Shown here piece after piece: positions 35,997 through 47,100 of a stretch of 64,000 nt of DNA. Both the position numbers and the translations under genes were made by a program. Numbering within the stretch: position 1 is the stretch's first letter; the number at the start of each line of letters is the position of its first letter. This stretch comes from Volvox africanus (Eukaryota; Chlorophyta; Chlorophyceae; Chlamydomonadales; Volvocaceae): contig BSDZ01000013.1 of the NCBI GenBank assembly GCA_030268105.1, positions 1,655,001 to 1,719,000 of the forward strand, in the 5' to 3' direction. The notes under the pieces were generated by a model. That model was not told where the DNA came from. It did not search any database and saw nothing but the letters and a program-made list of their open reading frames with translations.

Positions 35997-36624
35997 CTTA
36001 CTGGAGTTGAGTGTGCTTCCGTGCACGGTGCACTTCGCTTAAGTAATGCTCCAGATATGCAGGGTTGAAGATCTTTTTTGGCCAGAATAAAGGTGATGAA
36101 GTACTCGGCAACGCGGTGGATATGGTGCGTTTGTTTCATAACTCACATTCCGAATCATAAGCTGGAGAACACGTTACCCGGAGAGGATGCATATCGTGAA
36201 TAACACGCATGTTTATATATGCTACGCGTGGCGACTAAGTCAGCACCTGTCTTTCGCTCCCTGCCACCCCAGTCAGCACTTCTTCCACGTTAAAGTTAAA
36301 CAAATTTATGCAGCACAAAATAATATTAAATTTCCTATGGGCAGTGTTCAGGTAAACTCGCCTTATTGAGTGCGAATCAGATTATAAAATTCGATATAAG
36401 AGGGCTTATGCGTGGATCGACCGTCTGCGCCGTAACATTATGCAGTCGTGACCACAACCTATGCTTCGGATGTCTGCCCGAGCTCAGCTGTTGACATGTG
36501 ATGGCCGGAAATAAGTGATTCACAGGCGTTAAGGTTTTGGCAGCCGATCAAGGACTACTTGTGTCCCTTAAACCCCTTGCGATAATCATCCATGCTGGAG
36601 GATAAGGTTAAATTATTTACACGC

Positions 36625-39600
36625 GCAGCCTGTGATCCGCATTTGCTATCGTGGCGGCGCACGCAGGATGGAGTCATCGTGGCGGGTTTGCCCTTAACTC
36701 CGAGTAGTACCTCATTCTCCACGCTCATTCAAGCAGCGCAAGTGCGATATCGGTTCAGATGCAAAGCCATTTATTAACCCAGTACTCATGACATGATGCC
36801 ACGGTGGTCTCCTTCCCCTGGTGCTCGCAGCCATCGGGACCCACTGCTTCCAAGCCAGGCTACGGGGCAGGCTGGGGGACTCTTGGTTCGCACACCTCAA
36901 CTACAGCACTAGCGCCTGCGCGATCCTAGTTGCTTGGAAGTCTGCGTCAACCTGTGACGCAAGATGGAAAGTTTCCACTCCGACTCCGAGAGTGACTACA
37001 GTATGCTGGAGTCTCCGCGGCCCAGTGCTCAGACGCGAATGTTGGCAGATATGGTCCAAGGCCAGCTGACCGAGCTGGTGCTGCGGGGAGGCGCACAGCT
37101 GTCCCGGGTGCGTTTGTGAGGTGAACCTGGGTACTCACCTTACAGGTGGTGCGAGTAAAGCAGCAAAGCAGCGGTCGCTTGCTCTTTCCTCGCCCGTCTT
37201 GCTTTCCCCTGGACCTTTTTTTCGGGCCTCGTACGATTTGGCAATGACCCTCCGCTTCCCCTTTGACGCGCTTACACAACCACATTGCAGTCCATTGGGT
37301 TCTGCTTGGAGGTGCTGGGCTTGGGCACCAGTCCCCCCGAGCATCAGCGTGCTGCGGCCAAGGAGATCATACGCCTTGCAACGCACCGCAAGCTCCGACC
37401 CGCGGTGGACAACCTGCTGGTCATGAGGAGGCTGTGCCGGATAATTGAACTCACAGAGTCGGCGACGGCGCTTGAGCAAGCGGGAGAGGCGCTCTTTGCG
37501 ATCGCTGACGATGCAGCCTGGCAAAGCAAGGTGACATCGAGCTCAGAAGTCAGGCCTTCCTCACCGTCCGAAAGTTGACCACGTACCGTTTAGGCACCCG
37601 CAGATTCACAAGCTTGCATGTCCTACATCACGATTCGGCAAGTGCAGATCTGTGTGTCTCATGCCTCCTGTGATGCTGTGCTTAGTAAGTGATGTGCCCA
37701 AGGTCCCTACGTGATTAGTTTCTACTTTTTGTCGTGGACATTTGCCCTCTTCACATTCCTCAGGGCGGGAGCACTGTGGAGATCCTCCGTGAGGCTCTCA
37801 TTCGCTGTGTGGCCACCATTGGTCAGGTGGCTGAGACTGCTGCGGTGGTGCAAGACGGCGTCAAAAAGGGAACGGAGCAACCATCTAGACCTGAAGCAAC
37901 ACCGTCCATGGATGCAGACCAAACAGCCCTGGCAGTCGCCGCCGCTGCCATGTTGAGGTCTTCGGTTCTGCACCTGCTCAATACCGCTCGGCTCATAGAG
38001 GCAGCCCGCGCACTGGCGGCTTGCATCGCCTGTGGCTGCGATGACCGTAACGTCCTCTCCAGCCTGATCGCCGTTGTGAGGCATGGACCCACTGATGAAG
38101 ACCGTGTTGACGTGGGAGGGGCTGCGCTGGGATGTCAGGGTATGGTGGCGGCGCTGCTCAAGGCCGTGGCATCAGGTACCCAGTCCATCCTACTTTCGCG
38201 AGATGCAGAGCATGCGAGGGGTTGTGGTGAGGTTGCAAACAGCAACAAGGACGGCCCAAATGGCGCGTCTGTAGGCGGCAGCAGCAGTGGTGGTGACGCG
38301 GGGGCAGCATGCTCCGGGACTACTTCCATCCAGCTGTCGACTTCCGCCCAAGTCGCCGTTTCATGCCTAATGCACGTGCTCGATGCTTGTACAGCAACCC
38401 GTCAGTCCATCACGGCGGCAGTTGCACTTGATGAAGCAGCGGCTGTGTTGCTACCTCTGCTGCAGCTTCCGGCTGATGAGGCTGCCCGTGCGTTGCATGC
38501 CCTCCTAATACTTACGGCCCTGAGCACCCGCGCTGACGTCTCCCCCGACGTGAAGCCCATGGCAACTGCCTTTGGAGCAAGCGATGGCCAGCAGCACGTT
38601 AATCCAGCCGCTGTTCTCAGCGCTGCAAATGTGCTCCTTGCAGACGGTGCTGCCCGAGACTTTTGTGACGGGGCCTGTGCGACAGCACTCCTGCGCCTCA
38701 TCGCTGTCCTCTTGGAGGGGAACAGGCTCACCGTGGAGCAGCTGCTTAGCGGGGCTGCGGGCCTTATATCAGCGGCAAGTGGGGTCATCCTGGGGAAAGC
38801 GCCGGAGGTGACCTGGTGTGGGCTCCTCAGCTCAGTGACTGGCCAGGTTGGCAGCACACCTGCTACTCAGTATCCTGAGGTGCTGAGGTCGGCCGCGGTT
38901 GAGCTTGCCTTGCGCATACTGGAATGGACGTCCGCGAGGTGGCAGGATGACGGTTACGACGAAGCGCTTTGGGCTGAGATAGACCGCTTGCTACAACCCG
39001 CTGACATTTCTAACACTCTCATCGCGAGCTTGACATTGAAAGAGAAGGCTACTGATCAGCAGGGCTCCTTACTGCTTACTAGCAGCCGACGAGTCTGGTG
39101 TCTCGTGTACAGCATGTGCTTTTCTCCTCCTCAGCCTAGTTGGGTGGCATCCAACATGAGGTGCGATACACATTGAATTCAGCCAGAGAATAGCTTCGAC
39201 TTTCCGACCCTCTGCATGTTATGGAGCGTTCCATGCATGCTGCGACCTGCTCAGGCGCCGTTCCCTGCTTTCATCTTTTCACGAGAGACGTTTGACCATG
39301 GCTTCCAGCTGCTATGTATCGTTTCCTGAGTGCGTTCCGCTGCTGTGTGTTACCTTCCCCGCTGGTTGTAGTGGCCTGACGACGATGATCACGACGCTCG
39401 AGGGTGCGCTAAAGCCCGGTAGTTCCTCCGAGCAAGGGGTCACCTCTCATCGCGATGTCCTACAGCTGGCTGTCATGCTGGTACTGTGCTTATGGTCAGG
39501 GGCCGTGGTTAACCGATGTACCAGGAAGAACGAACAGGACTTTGTGGCAGCCCTGCTCAGGCTTATCACTGCTGCCCTGCAGTGTGTAGTTACTGTTACA

Positions 39601-40427
39601 ACAGGCAGCCCCGAGACCCTGCCGCAGATGGCACTGGTGGCAGGGGTGCTCAATGCGGCGGTGGGTCTCCTCCGCCCTGATCTGATTCTCAGGGAGAGCG
39701 CTTCAAAGATGCTGTCACCCGCCCTTCCCTGCTATCTCCTTCACCTGCCCGCTACCGGTGATGATCAGCAGACTGCACCAGCAAACCTGTTAAAGCTGTA
39801 CTGCAGTGTCGGCGGTGTGCAACAATTAAGCTCTTACGGGAGGTATCGTCCCAAGTTCACCATGCAGTTGCAATGGGCCTTTGAGGCGCCACCACAGCCG
39901 CTGCCTTTGGACACAGTGTTTTCCAACTCTATGTCGGGGTCCAGCAATTTCGGCACGGCCCACACGACGGTGGCTGCATCGACTGCGCAGGCGATGCTGC
40001 AGGCTATGTGCTCTGCATCCTCGCGGCTATCAGAGCTGTTTCAGCTCCACATGGAGGAGATTGCGGCGGACAACAGGCCGTTTGGAACAGCGGAAGAGCG
40101 GCTCAAAAGGGGGCCGCTATTGAGCGCTGTCTTACGGGTTTTGGGGAATACGGCCAAGGTTCTGGGGCAGTGCATTCCTCAGGGCATGGTAGAAGTATGC
40201 CCTGCCCTGAAGGCTCGTATTACATAGCACACAGGATGTCGTCTTGGACCAATCCTTAATACCAGTCCATGGCCATCAACATACAACACAGAGGCCTTGA
40301 GAGGCCCTTTGGTTGTTGGAGATTGCGTATGGACTGATGTCGGCCGTTCCCACACCCAGTATCCAGTGCAAGGTGGTCCCAAGGTTCTCCTTATTTGTCC
40401 TGGATAGCAGCAGGTACCTGGTGCTGG
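36625..40427. repeat. Segmental duplication, copy A
   Basis: This 3.8-kb segment matches 56743-60545 at a constant offset of 20,118 bases, with no indels and six substitutions found by eye (36891 C/T, 38933 C/T, 39383 C/A, 40302 A/G, 40341 C/T, 40423 T/C). It carries a whole gene with upstream and downstream flanks. Outside the borders identity drops at once, although short imperfect matches continue on both sides. Confidence 0.95.
36964..40227 (+). CDS. Helical (ARM/HEAT-like) repeat protein, copy A
   Basis: Exons 36964-37107, 37291-37530, 37764-39160 and 39372-40227 give 878 aa with matching phases (0, 0, 2). The start is chosen at the ATG of MESFHSDSESDYSMLESP, an acidic Ser-rich N-terminus typical of a true start. 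The rest is Ala/Leu-rich helices in tandem (RLATHRKLRPAVDNLLVMRRL, EALFAIADDAAWQS, HLLNTARLIEAARALAACIA), an armadillo/HEAT-like pattern and thus probably a protein-interaction scaffold. No catalytic motif, signal peptide or membrane segment was seen. I do not recognise the family beyond the fold. Copy B at 57082-60345 is identical except that Thr in GLTTMITTLEG here (ACG, 39383 C) is Lys in copy B. An older inverted fragment of the same gene lies just upstream. Confidence 0.8.
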
Positions 40428-40704
40428 TGGCCGCTGAATGATAGGAGGTTTACGGGTGGGACCACATGTACACAGTTTACCTTGTGTCCTTATCAGTTGA
40501 TGAAATATACGTCTTTCATGATAATTGCAGAAGAATCATCATAATTTCGTTAGCATCCCCATAACCACCTGCCACCCCAACTCCATCCCTTTCAGCGCAG
40601 TATCTCTTTGCCCTGGTACTACGACACAGACAGTGCCACCTCGCCAGGAATTATCTATCTATTATATATCTATATACTTTATTACCGCACGAGGAACCCA
40701 TGAC

Positions 40705-40709
40705 TGTAA
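40705..40709 (+). terminator. TGTAA polyadenylation signal, helical-repeat gene copy A
   Basis: First TGTAA noticed after the copy A stop (40227). It lies outside the duplicated block, so copies A and B must use different 3' ends. Confidence 0.4.
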
Positions 40710-40988
40710 GGCAATGCCCTCCCGGGACCCTGTGACAAATCCTCGCCTCATTTACCCTTCCTACTCCCTGACAGCAATCTAACAAGTGACACCGTAGATC
40801 TTGACCTGGATCACGTAATGAGCGTTGACTTACGCAGGTCTATTAAGTCTATCCAGTTTACACACTCAAACACGTCCTTATTACTGCTGCAGGACCAGTT
40901 GTCAGTTGTCACTCCCTTTTAATGCACCAGCATTTTGGCATACATAGGGTTAACCTGGAACACTCAACCCGTATCCCTTGTACGCAAA

Positions 40989-40993
40989 TTACA
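40989..40993 (-). terminator. TGTAA polyadenylation signal of STT3
   Basis: TTACA on the plus strand, about 125 bases after the STT3 stop at 41119-41121. Confidence 0.45.
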
Positions 40994-41118
40994 ATGAGGA
41001 AAACACTGCGACTACTTGCAAACAGTGTCAACAATCACATTCCGTAGCCAGCAGGTATAACTAGTGTGGCCCTTGATACCAACCGTAGGTCATGTAACAT
41101 GTCTGTGTATTGACGTCA

Positions 41119-44100
41119 CTACCCCCGGCGGTTAGCGGCTTTTCCCTTCTTCCCTGCCCGCAATGTTGGGTCGCGCAGTGGTTGGTCCCGCACCCGATAA
41201 ATGCGCATCATCCAATGCTGGCTGGTGAATACTTCCTCAAAGTAGCTCAGCTTCACGTTGAGCTTGCCGATTGGGTAGCCACGCACGCGATCAACGCCAC
41301 GCTGACCCGTGGACAGCTGCGACTCGTCGGCAAAACTGATGGAATGCAGGAAGAGCAGGGGACGTGCGAATGGGGGGGAGAGGAGGACTTAAGCATTTAA
41401 CCTGGATTTAATTTAACCTGGACGTAAGCTCCCAATCAGGAAAAAGTATATTTGGTCCAGATCGAGCCAACGATCATCAGCGCCATTGGTGTCCATTAGG
41501 AGGCCATATGGCTCGGAGACATGATATGCAGGAAAAAGTGATTAGAAGACAAACGACACTTGGGCTTACGCTAAAACCCATGTAGTCATGAGTAATCTTT
41601 AAAATCTGAAGCCTAATCGCCAGGACTCACTTAACCTAAGCAAACGCATGGCTCGTTCCTACTTACTCGTAATATGACAGCTTGTACATGAGCGAGTTGA
41701 GCATGGTCTTCGTGCCTCTGGCGTCCACACGGTAGTCGCCCTCAGGGGTCAGGTAATCGGGCTCCTTAATCTCTGCGTGCGCAAATTGTGGGGCCACTAG
41801 GAGATGATACTATTTGCCTGATCATTCCTGGCGTCCTACATGAAATGGCGTCCTCGAAAGGGGAAGCCAGTAGCGCAGCTGTGCTGAAGCGATGTATGTC
41901 GATGTAACCTAAATTCATGATAGCGACTGTGGTAATGCGTTCCAGTGCTTTCCATATCCCATCTTCCCGTGCCAATCGTATTTCATACATCCCCACAGCG
42001 CACCAGGGTAGACGCCCCCGCCGATCCTGACCATCCACAGGAACTTGTTGATGTCATCGGATGGGTAGCCCACTAGGCCCCCGAACACAACGAACACGTA
42101 CTCCACGTCCAGGGAGCGGTAGATGGACCAGGCCTATGGAAGGAGGTGGAAACGGGGGGTAAGGCGAAAATGTCCACAGGAGTATCAATATGTAAAAAAC
42201 AGGGTAATTTTTTATTTAATAATAACGGAAGGGATGAAGCTGGATGTGAGGAAAGAAAAGATCAACAGCGACGAGGCAATGAAACCAATAACACTGTCCA
42301 GCGAACGGTGAAGAGTGGGAACTGGATGAAATGAAAAAGGAAATCCCCAAAGAGAACTAAGGCACCAAAAAGGGAGGCAACGGGAGAAGAAGGAGCGTTG
42401 GAGGCGAGGCGCTTCAGACACGGCTTTTCCCAGTTGAGCTGAAGGATGCGAGCTTGGAGGCTAAGCTCGCATTTACAGTGCAACATTTAGGAGTCCCCCG
42501 CCACCACCATGACCACACCCCCACCACCACCAGGTGGGGATCAGCCTGTCGCTATCAGCCTGTTTTACCACCTGGTGCCATAAAACATGGAATCCGGACG
42601 ACGGGTCCCCCCCGAAAAGGTTTTCACATATCACACCTTAGCCTCGCTGCTGGACATAGCTCTCCCCACGGTCGCGATGTGGGAGGTGTTCCACGTATTG
42701 TTATCCACAATAACGGTTCGGTTGGCCATGGCGGTTGTCTGGTAGCCGTAGTCCCACCATGACGCCACCTGGCGATCGGAAGTCAGCAGGTTAAAGTGGG
42801 GTTGACGCTTTTCATGACCGGAAGCCCAGTAATGAAGTAGGCGTTGCCAAACAAACAAACGAACATTTTGTCCACGACAGCGCCCACGAATTAGGAATGC
42901 GCCAAGAAGACAGGGCGTGCATGCGGAGCTGGACTTCAATGATGCAGAGCGAGTGTAGGATGAGGTACCACTGATGATCCTGAAGGAATCCACCGTAGTG
43001 ATGAATCACAATTCTAGAGCAAGCGTGGCCAAGGATGCCTCCTCCATATTGAAGAAGTACAGGACCCGCTCTTTGTACGCATGCTATGTAGGCGTCAACG
43101 CTGGGTATGCGTACAAACCTTCCGCTCTCCAAGGCTGGCTCCCTCCCCCACTCCTGGGCTATTTGCCTGACTTCGGGTCCTGTACTTCTTCAATATGGAG
43201 GAGGCATCCTTGGCCACGCTTGCTCTAGAATTGTGATTCATCACTACGGTGGATTCCTTCAGGATCATCAGTGGTACCTCATCCTACACTCGCTCTGCAT
43301 CATTGAAGTCCAGCTCCGCATGCACGCCCTGTCTTCTTGGCGCATTCCTAATTCGTGGGCGCTGTCGTGGACAAAATGTTCGTTTGTTTGTTTGGCAACG
43401 CCTACTTCATTACTGCGCCATTTCTACTGCCTCACACCGCCTCTCACCGGCCATCCAGCCGCCCGCAACCACATAGGCACGTTCACTCCTGCTTACCTTG
43501 GCGTCGGGGTGCGTGTTGTGCCGCAGCCAGGCGTACGCCTCTCGGAAGTCATCGAACACGTGGAAGCCGCCGTCGCTGCACGGTCCCAGACCAGACGGCC
43601 CGGGGAGAGCGATGAGGGTATGGATACTCGCAAACAGCATAGCTCACAGAATGGCAGAAGCCCTTCATCTGAACCCAAGACAATGTGGCAGAACCTAACA
43701 CCCTGGCGCCTGTCAGTTCCAGTTTCATAAGCGCCTTCCGTATCTTGATGAGAGCTCTTCCGGGGCCATTGCCTCCGGGCTCTGATTCGCTGCTTTACTG
43801 CACAACAAATCATCGCGCTTTGGTGTGCTTTTGTTAGAAGCTCAAAGCCTGGACAATGGAGGGCGACCCAGACTCACCGCCGCGGCGACTGCAGGACAAT
43901 GGAGGGCGAGGAGTACATGTCCGCAGACGCATGGATGCAATGCACCACGTACAGCCCCAGAATCACCAAAATCATGGCCAGCAGCGCCCCACATACAAGC
44001 AACGGCAGCGCATACAGCTTGGAGCCCTCGGCAGGGGCAGCGGCCTTTGAGGAAACCTTGGACCGAGTCCTTTAGAGGACGATGAAACGGGGTGCAAAGG

Positions 44101-47100
44101 TGCCGGGCGATAAGGCGATTTTGTCACATGCGCAGAAGATACCACATACGACACCGGGGCAAAAGGCCATACCAGCAAAAGGGATAAGGCGGCGATTTAC
44201 GCAGCGGGAATACAGCTGCGCAGTAAAATGACGCAGTCATGTCATTCATGACATTCAATTAGTTACATCATGTCATGTTATGTTGTTACAGCTCCGGGCT
44301 CCTACTGAACGGAGTAGATCCATCGGGCCTGGCGTTAGCTGCCACGGGACACAGTCATTTTGGTTTGCCATTCTATCCCATTATCGTGAGGAGCAGGTCA
44401 GGGTGACAAGAGGGCGGGAAGCTGCGCTCCAAGAAAGAGGGATTGGGGGTTAGCAACGACGCTTACTTTTTCTTCACTGAGGTAGGCTCGTCCGGCGTTG
44501 ACGGGGCCACCACGTCTTTGCTGCTGGGCGCACCCGGGCTGGGCGCAGCGCCTGGGGTCGGTGGCGCTTTCGAGGCTCCTTCGCCTCCACCTTCACCGGC
44601 GGCAGTGGCGCTGTCGTTCGCCGTGGAGAATGTGAATCGCGGCTTCCAACACCTAGGGACAGGGACCAGGCGATAGATCATAGATCTGAACAATATTCGG
44701 AGCGCTCAGCAGATAATGCCAGGGAAGTAGATCGTTAAATAATCGTCCAACCGCAGTAGCACATGGGATATAAAACATACATGCTGTTACCAAGAACGTT
44801 TTCGAGAAGCCCGAGACAAGTTTGCTGCATCTTATTAGAGGGGTATGCGCAGGAGAGGTGGCAAACAATCTGCGAAAGGTCCTTGGCAGAGGCAGAAGTT
44901 AAAAAAGGTATATGAACTACCACATGGGCCTTCCCCCCTGTCCCAGTCCACTCACCTCATCGATCCGCACAGCACATACATGAGGTCTGAGAGCGCCACG
45001 GCGGACAGACAGCATACGGCAGGGGCCAGCACCAGCATCAGGCGGATCTGCAGGAAGAATAAAGGAAGCCCATGTTTAAACACGAGCTGCAGCTGGCACA
45101 TCATCGACGTGTGAAGCGTGATGGAAAGAAAAGACGTCGGTACTCAGTCCTTCCCCCAAAAAGAAACACTGCCTCTTCTTGACGTTCCGTACTGGGAATT
45201 GGGCAACGCCTATACATCAAGAAAGCGACTTCCTTTTCATCTGTCCAGCATGCATGCAACCCGGTGCGCAAACAACACACACACGCACACACACACACAC
45301 ACGTATCACGCACTCGGCCATCTAGTCCTCGCACCCCCCCACCCAACTCACGCACCATGACGCCCGAGAAGTACACCGCGGTGAGGCCGTAGAGCACCAG
45401 GAACAGCGATGCGTCAGTGAGGCGGTGGAGGCACGCCAGAATGCCTTTTGCAGGGAAGCGTGAAAAACGTAGAATAAAACAGTAAACGTGAACACGGAGC
45501 CGTACGGAGAAAGGGATCGGGTTGAAGGTCTTTACCGTAACTAGGAGATCTCTTTTAGATATATGCGCACATGAAATCTCCAACACAGACCGACAGGGGT
45601 TAGCAAGGCATGCGAACTAAGCAAGTCCTGACGGGGGATTTCTGACGGGGGTGCAGAGCATGGAGTCCGCGTAAAGGAGGGAGGGAGTGTAGGAGGGGGA
45701 GCCACCGATAACCTGCATTACTCCATTGCGCCAGCCCTCCCGAAGCCTTAACCGAGCAGAACGTGTGCGGCACAATGCATCGAACCCTAGCCCAGACTTT
45801 TTTTCCCTCGTTACCAGTCCCGGTATCCCTCCCTGGACCTCGCCAGTCGCGGTACTTCTATTCCGGGTTTCAGTCATGTTAAGATCATTGCATTCGGTCA
45901 CGCCCTAATTCGGGTCAGGCCTTGATCCGCCTGCCCACCCACCCGCCGGCGCCAACATGACCAGCATGTGCAGGTCCATGATGTAGGAGCTCCACTGGGG
46001 CGGCTGGTGCTCGGACACCGAGGCGATGATGGGCACGAAGCGGGAGGCGTAGGTGGGGTCCAGCAGCGTCATGGAGCGGCCTGGCGGAGTGCAAGAAGGT
46101 GAGGATGGAGTGGGGAGTGGGGAGCCGAAGGAGAGGCAAAGAAATTGAATCGAGATGAGAGGTGGTGTGTGTGTAGTATATGTGTTCGACATGGGGTTGA
46201 TGCCCAGGGAAGGAGGACAACCGAGAGGGGGCAGGATAATACTCAGGGAACATTAGGATGAAGAGGGCGATGAAACTGCTGAGGCGGCAGAACGCCACCC
46301 CAAACATCTGGCCGGTGATGGAGGGCGAATGGGTGCAAAAGACAACCCACTCGCTCTCTTCCACAACAATTCGAATATGCGAAGATCTGATGGATTGGAA
46401 CGGGGGCGCAGAAGCGAACTGGGAACCACGACAAGCCACCTACAGGCACGCCAATGCAAGCGTATGCACAATCCAAACCAATTTGCGTGGGGCCGCATAT
46501 AAACAGTCGGGTAACATATAACATACAGCCTTGTAGTAAATGCATGCTACCGCCCATGACTGGGCTCCTGTGGCACGGTGTATCGTCGTCCTAAGCCCAA
46601 CCTGGTGCCCCTGAACAAGGTGCGTTGCCTTCCTAGCCCGCACTCTTCGCTCCTAAATAGGCAGGGGGGGTCCAACCTGTCCATCCCAGTGTGGGGCTCT
46701 TTGCCACGTAAGCCACTACAACTGAGGCCGCCAGGGCGCCCAGTGCAATGGCCACCGTGAGCACCATGGAAGCAAGGATGACGAAGTGCTTGGTGCTCAG
46801 CATGCGCCGCACGTACGAAACTAGCAGCGCCACGTGCAGCACGATAAAGGCGAAGAAGGCGCCGAAGTGCTCCGACATGAGGACCGCGTTGAAGCCTACG
46901 ACAGGTATTGAGCAAGAGATGGCGGTGCCCAGCGCGACGAGAGGCGCGAAGGCCACATACAGACGACCTGGCGGTGGCAGCGGGAAAAGCGGGGTTGCCA
47001 GCGAAGGAGTGAAAAGGAGAGAGCTGGCGCGGGGTGCAGTGGGTCAGGAATTTTCACTCCAGCAGCGCGTTCGCGTAGTAGCTATCAGGTAGAGACATTT

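Larger units (their letters stand above)
34333..36624. other. 3' side of DMC1 and upstream of the first helical-repeat gene copy
   Basis: This includes the DMC1 3' UTR with TGTAA at 34733-34737 and the inverted gene fragment at about 35827-35996 (listed separately). Otherwise only short unsupported open frames were seen. Confidence 0.5.
40428..41118. other. Intergenic between convergent genes
   Basis: This holds the 3' side of helical-repeat copy A (TGTAA at 40705-40709, beyond the duplicated block) and the 3' UTR of minus-strand STT3 (TGTAA on the minus strand at 40989-40993). No gene was seen. Confidence 0.55.

Noticed and set aside
42812..43476. Two ORFs on opposite strands encoding the same ~80-aa peptide
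   Set aside because: The identity is explained by the intronic palindrome; neither frame belongs to STT3 or a known protein.
45272..45303. (CA)n and (TG)n runs near 45.3 and 46.2 kb
   Set aside because: Ordinary dinucleotide microsatellites in STT3 introns without further structure.
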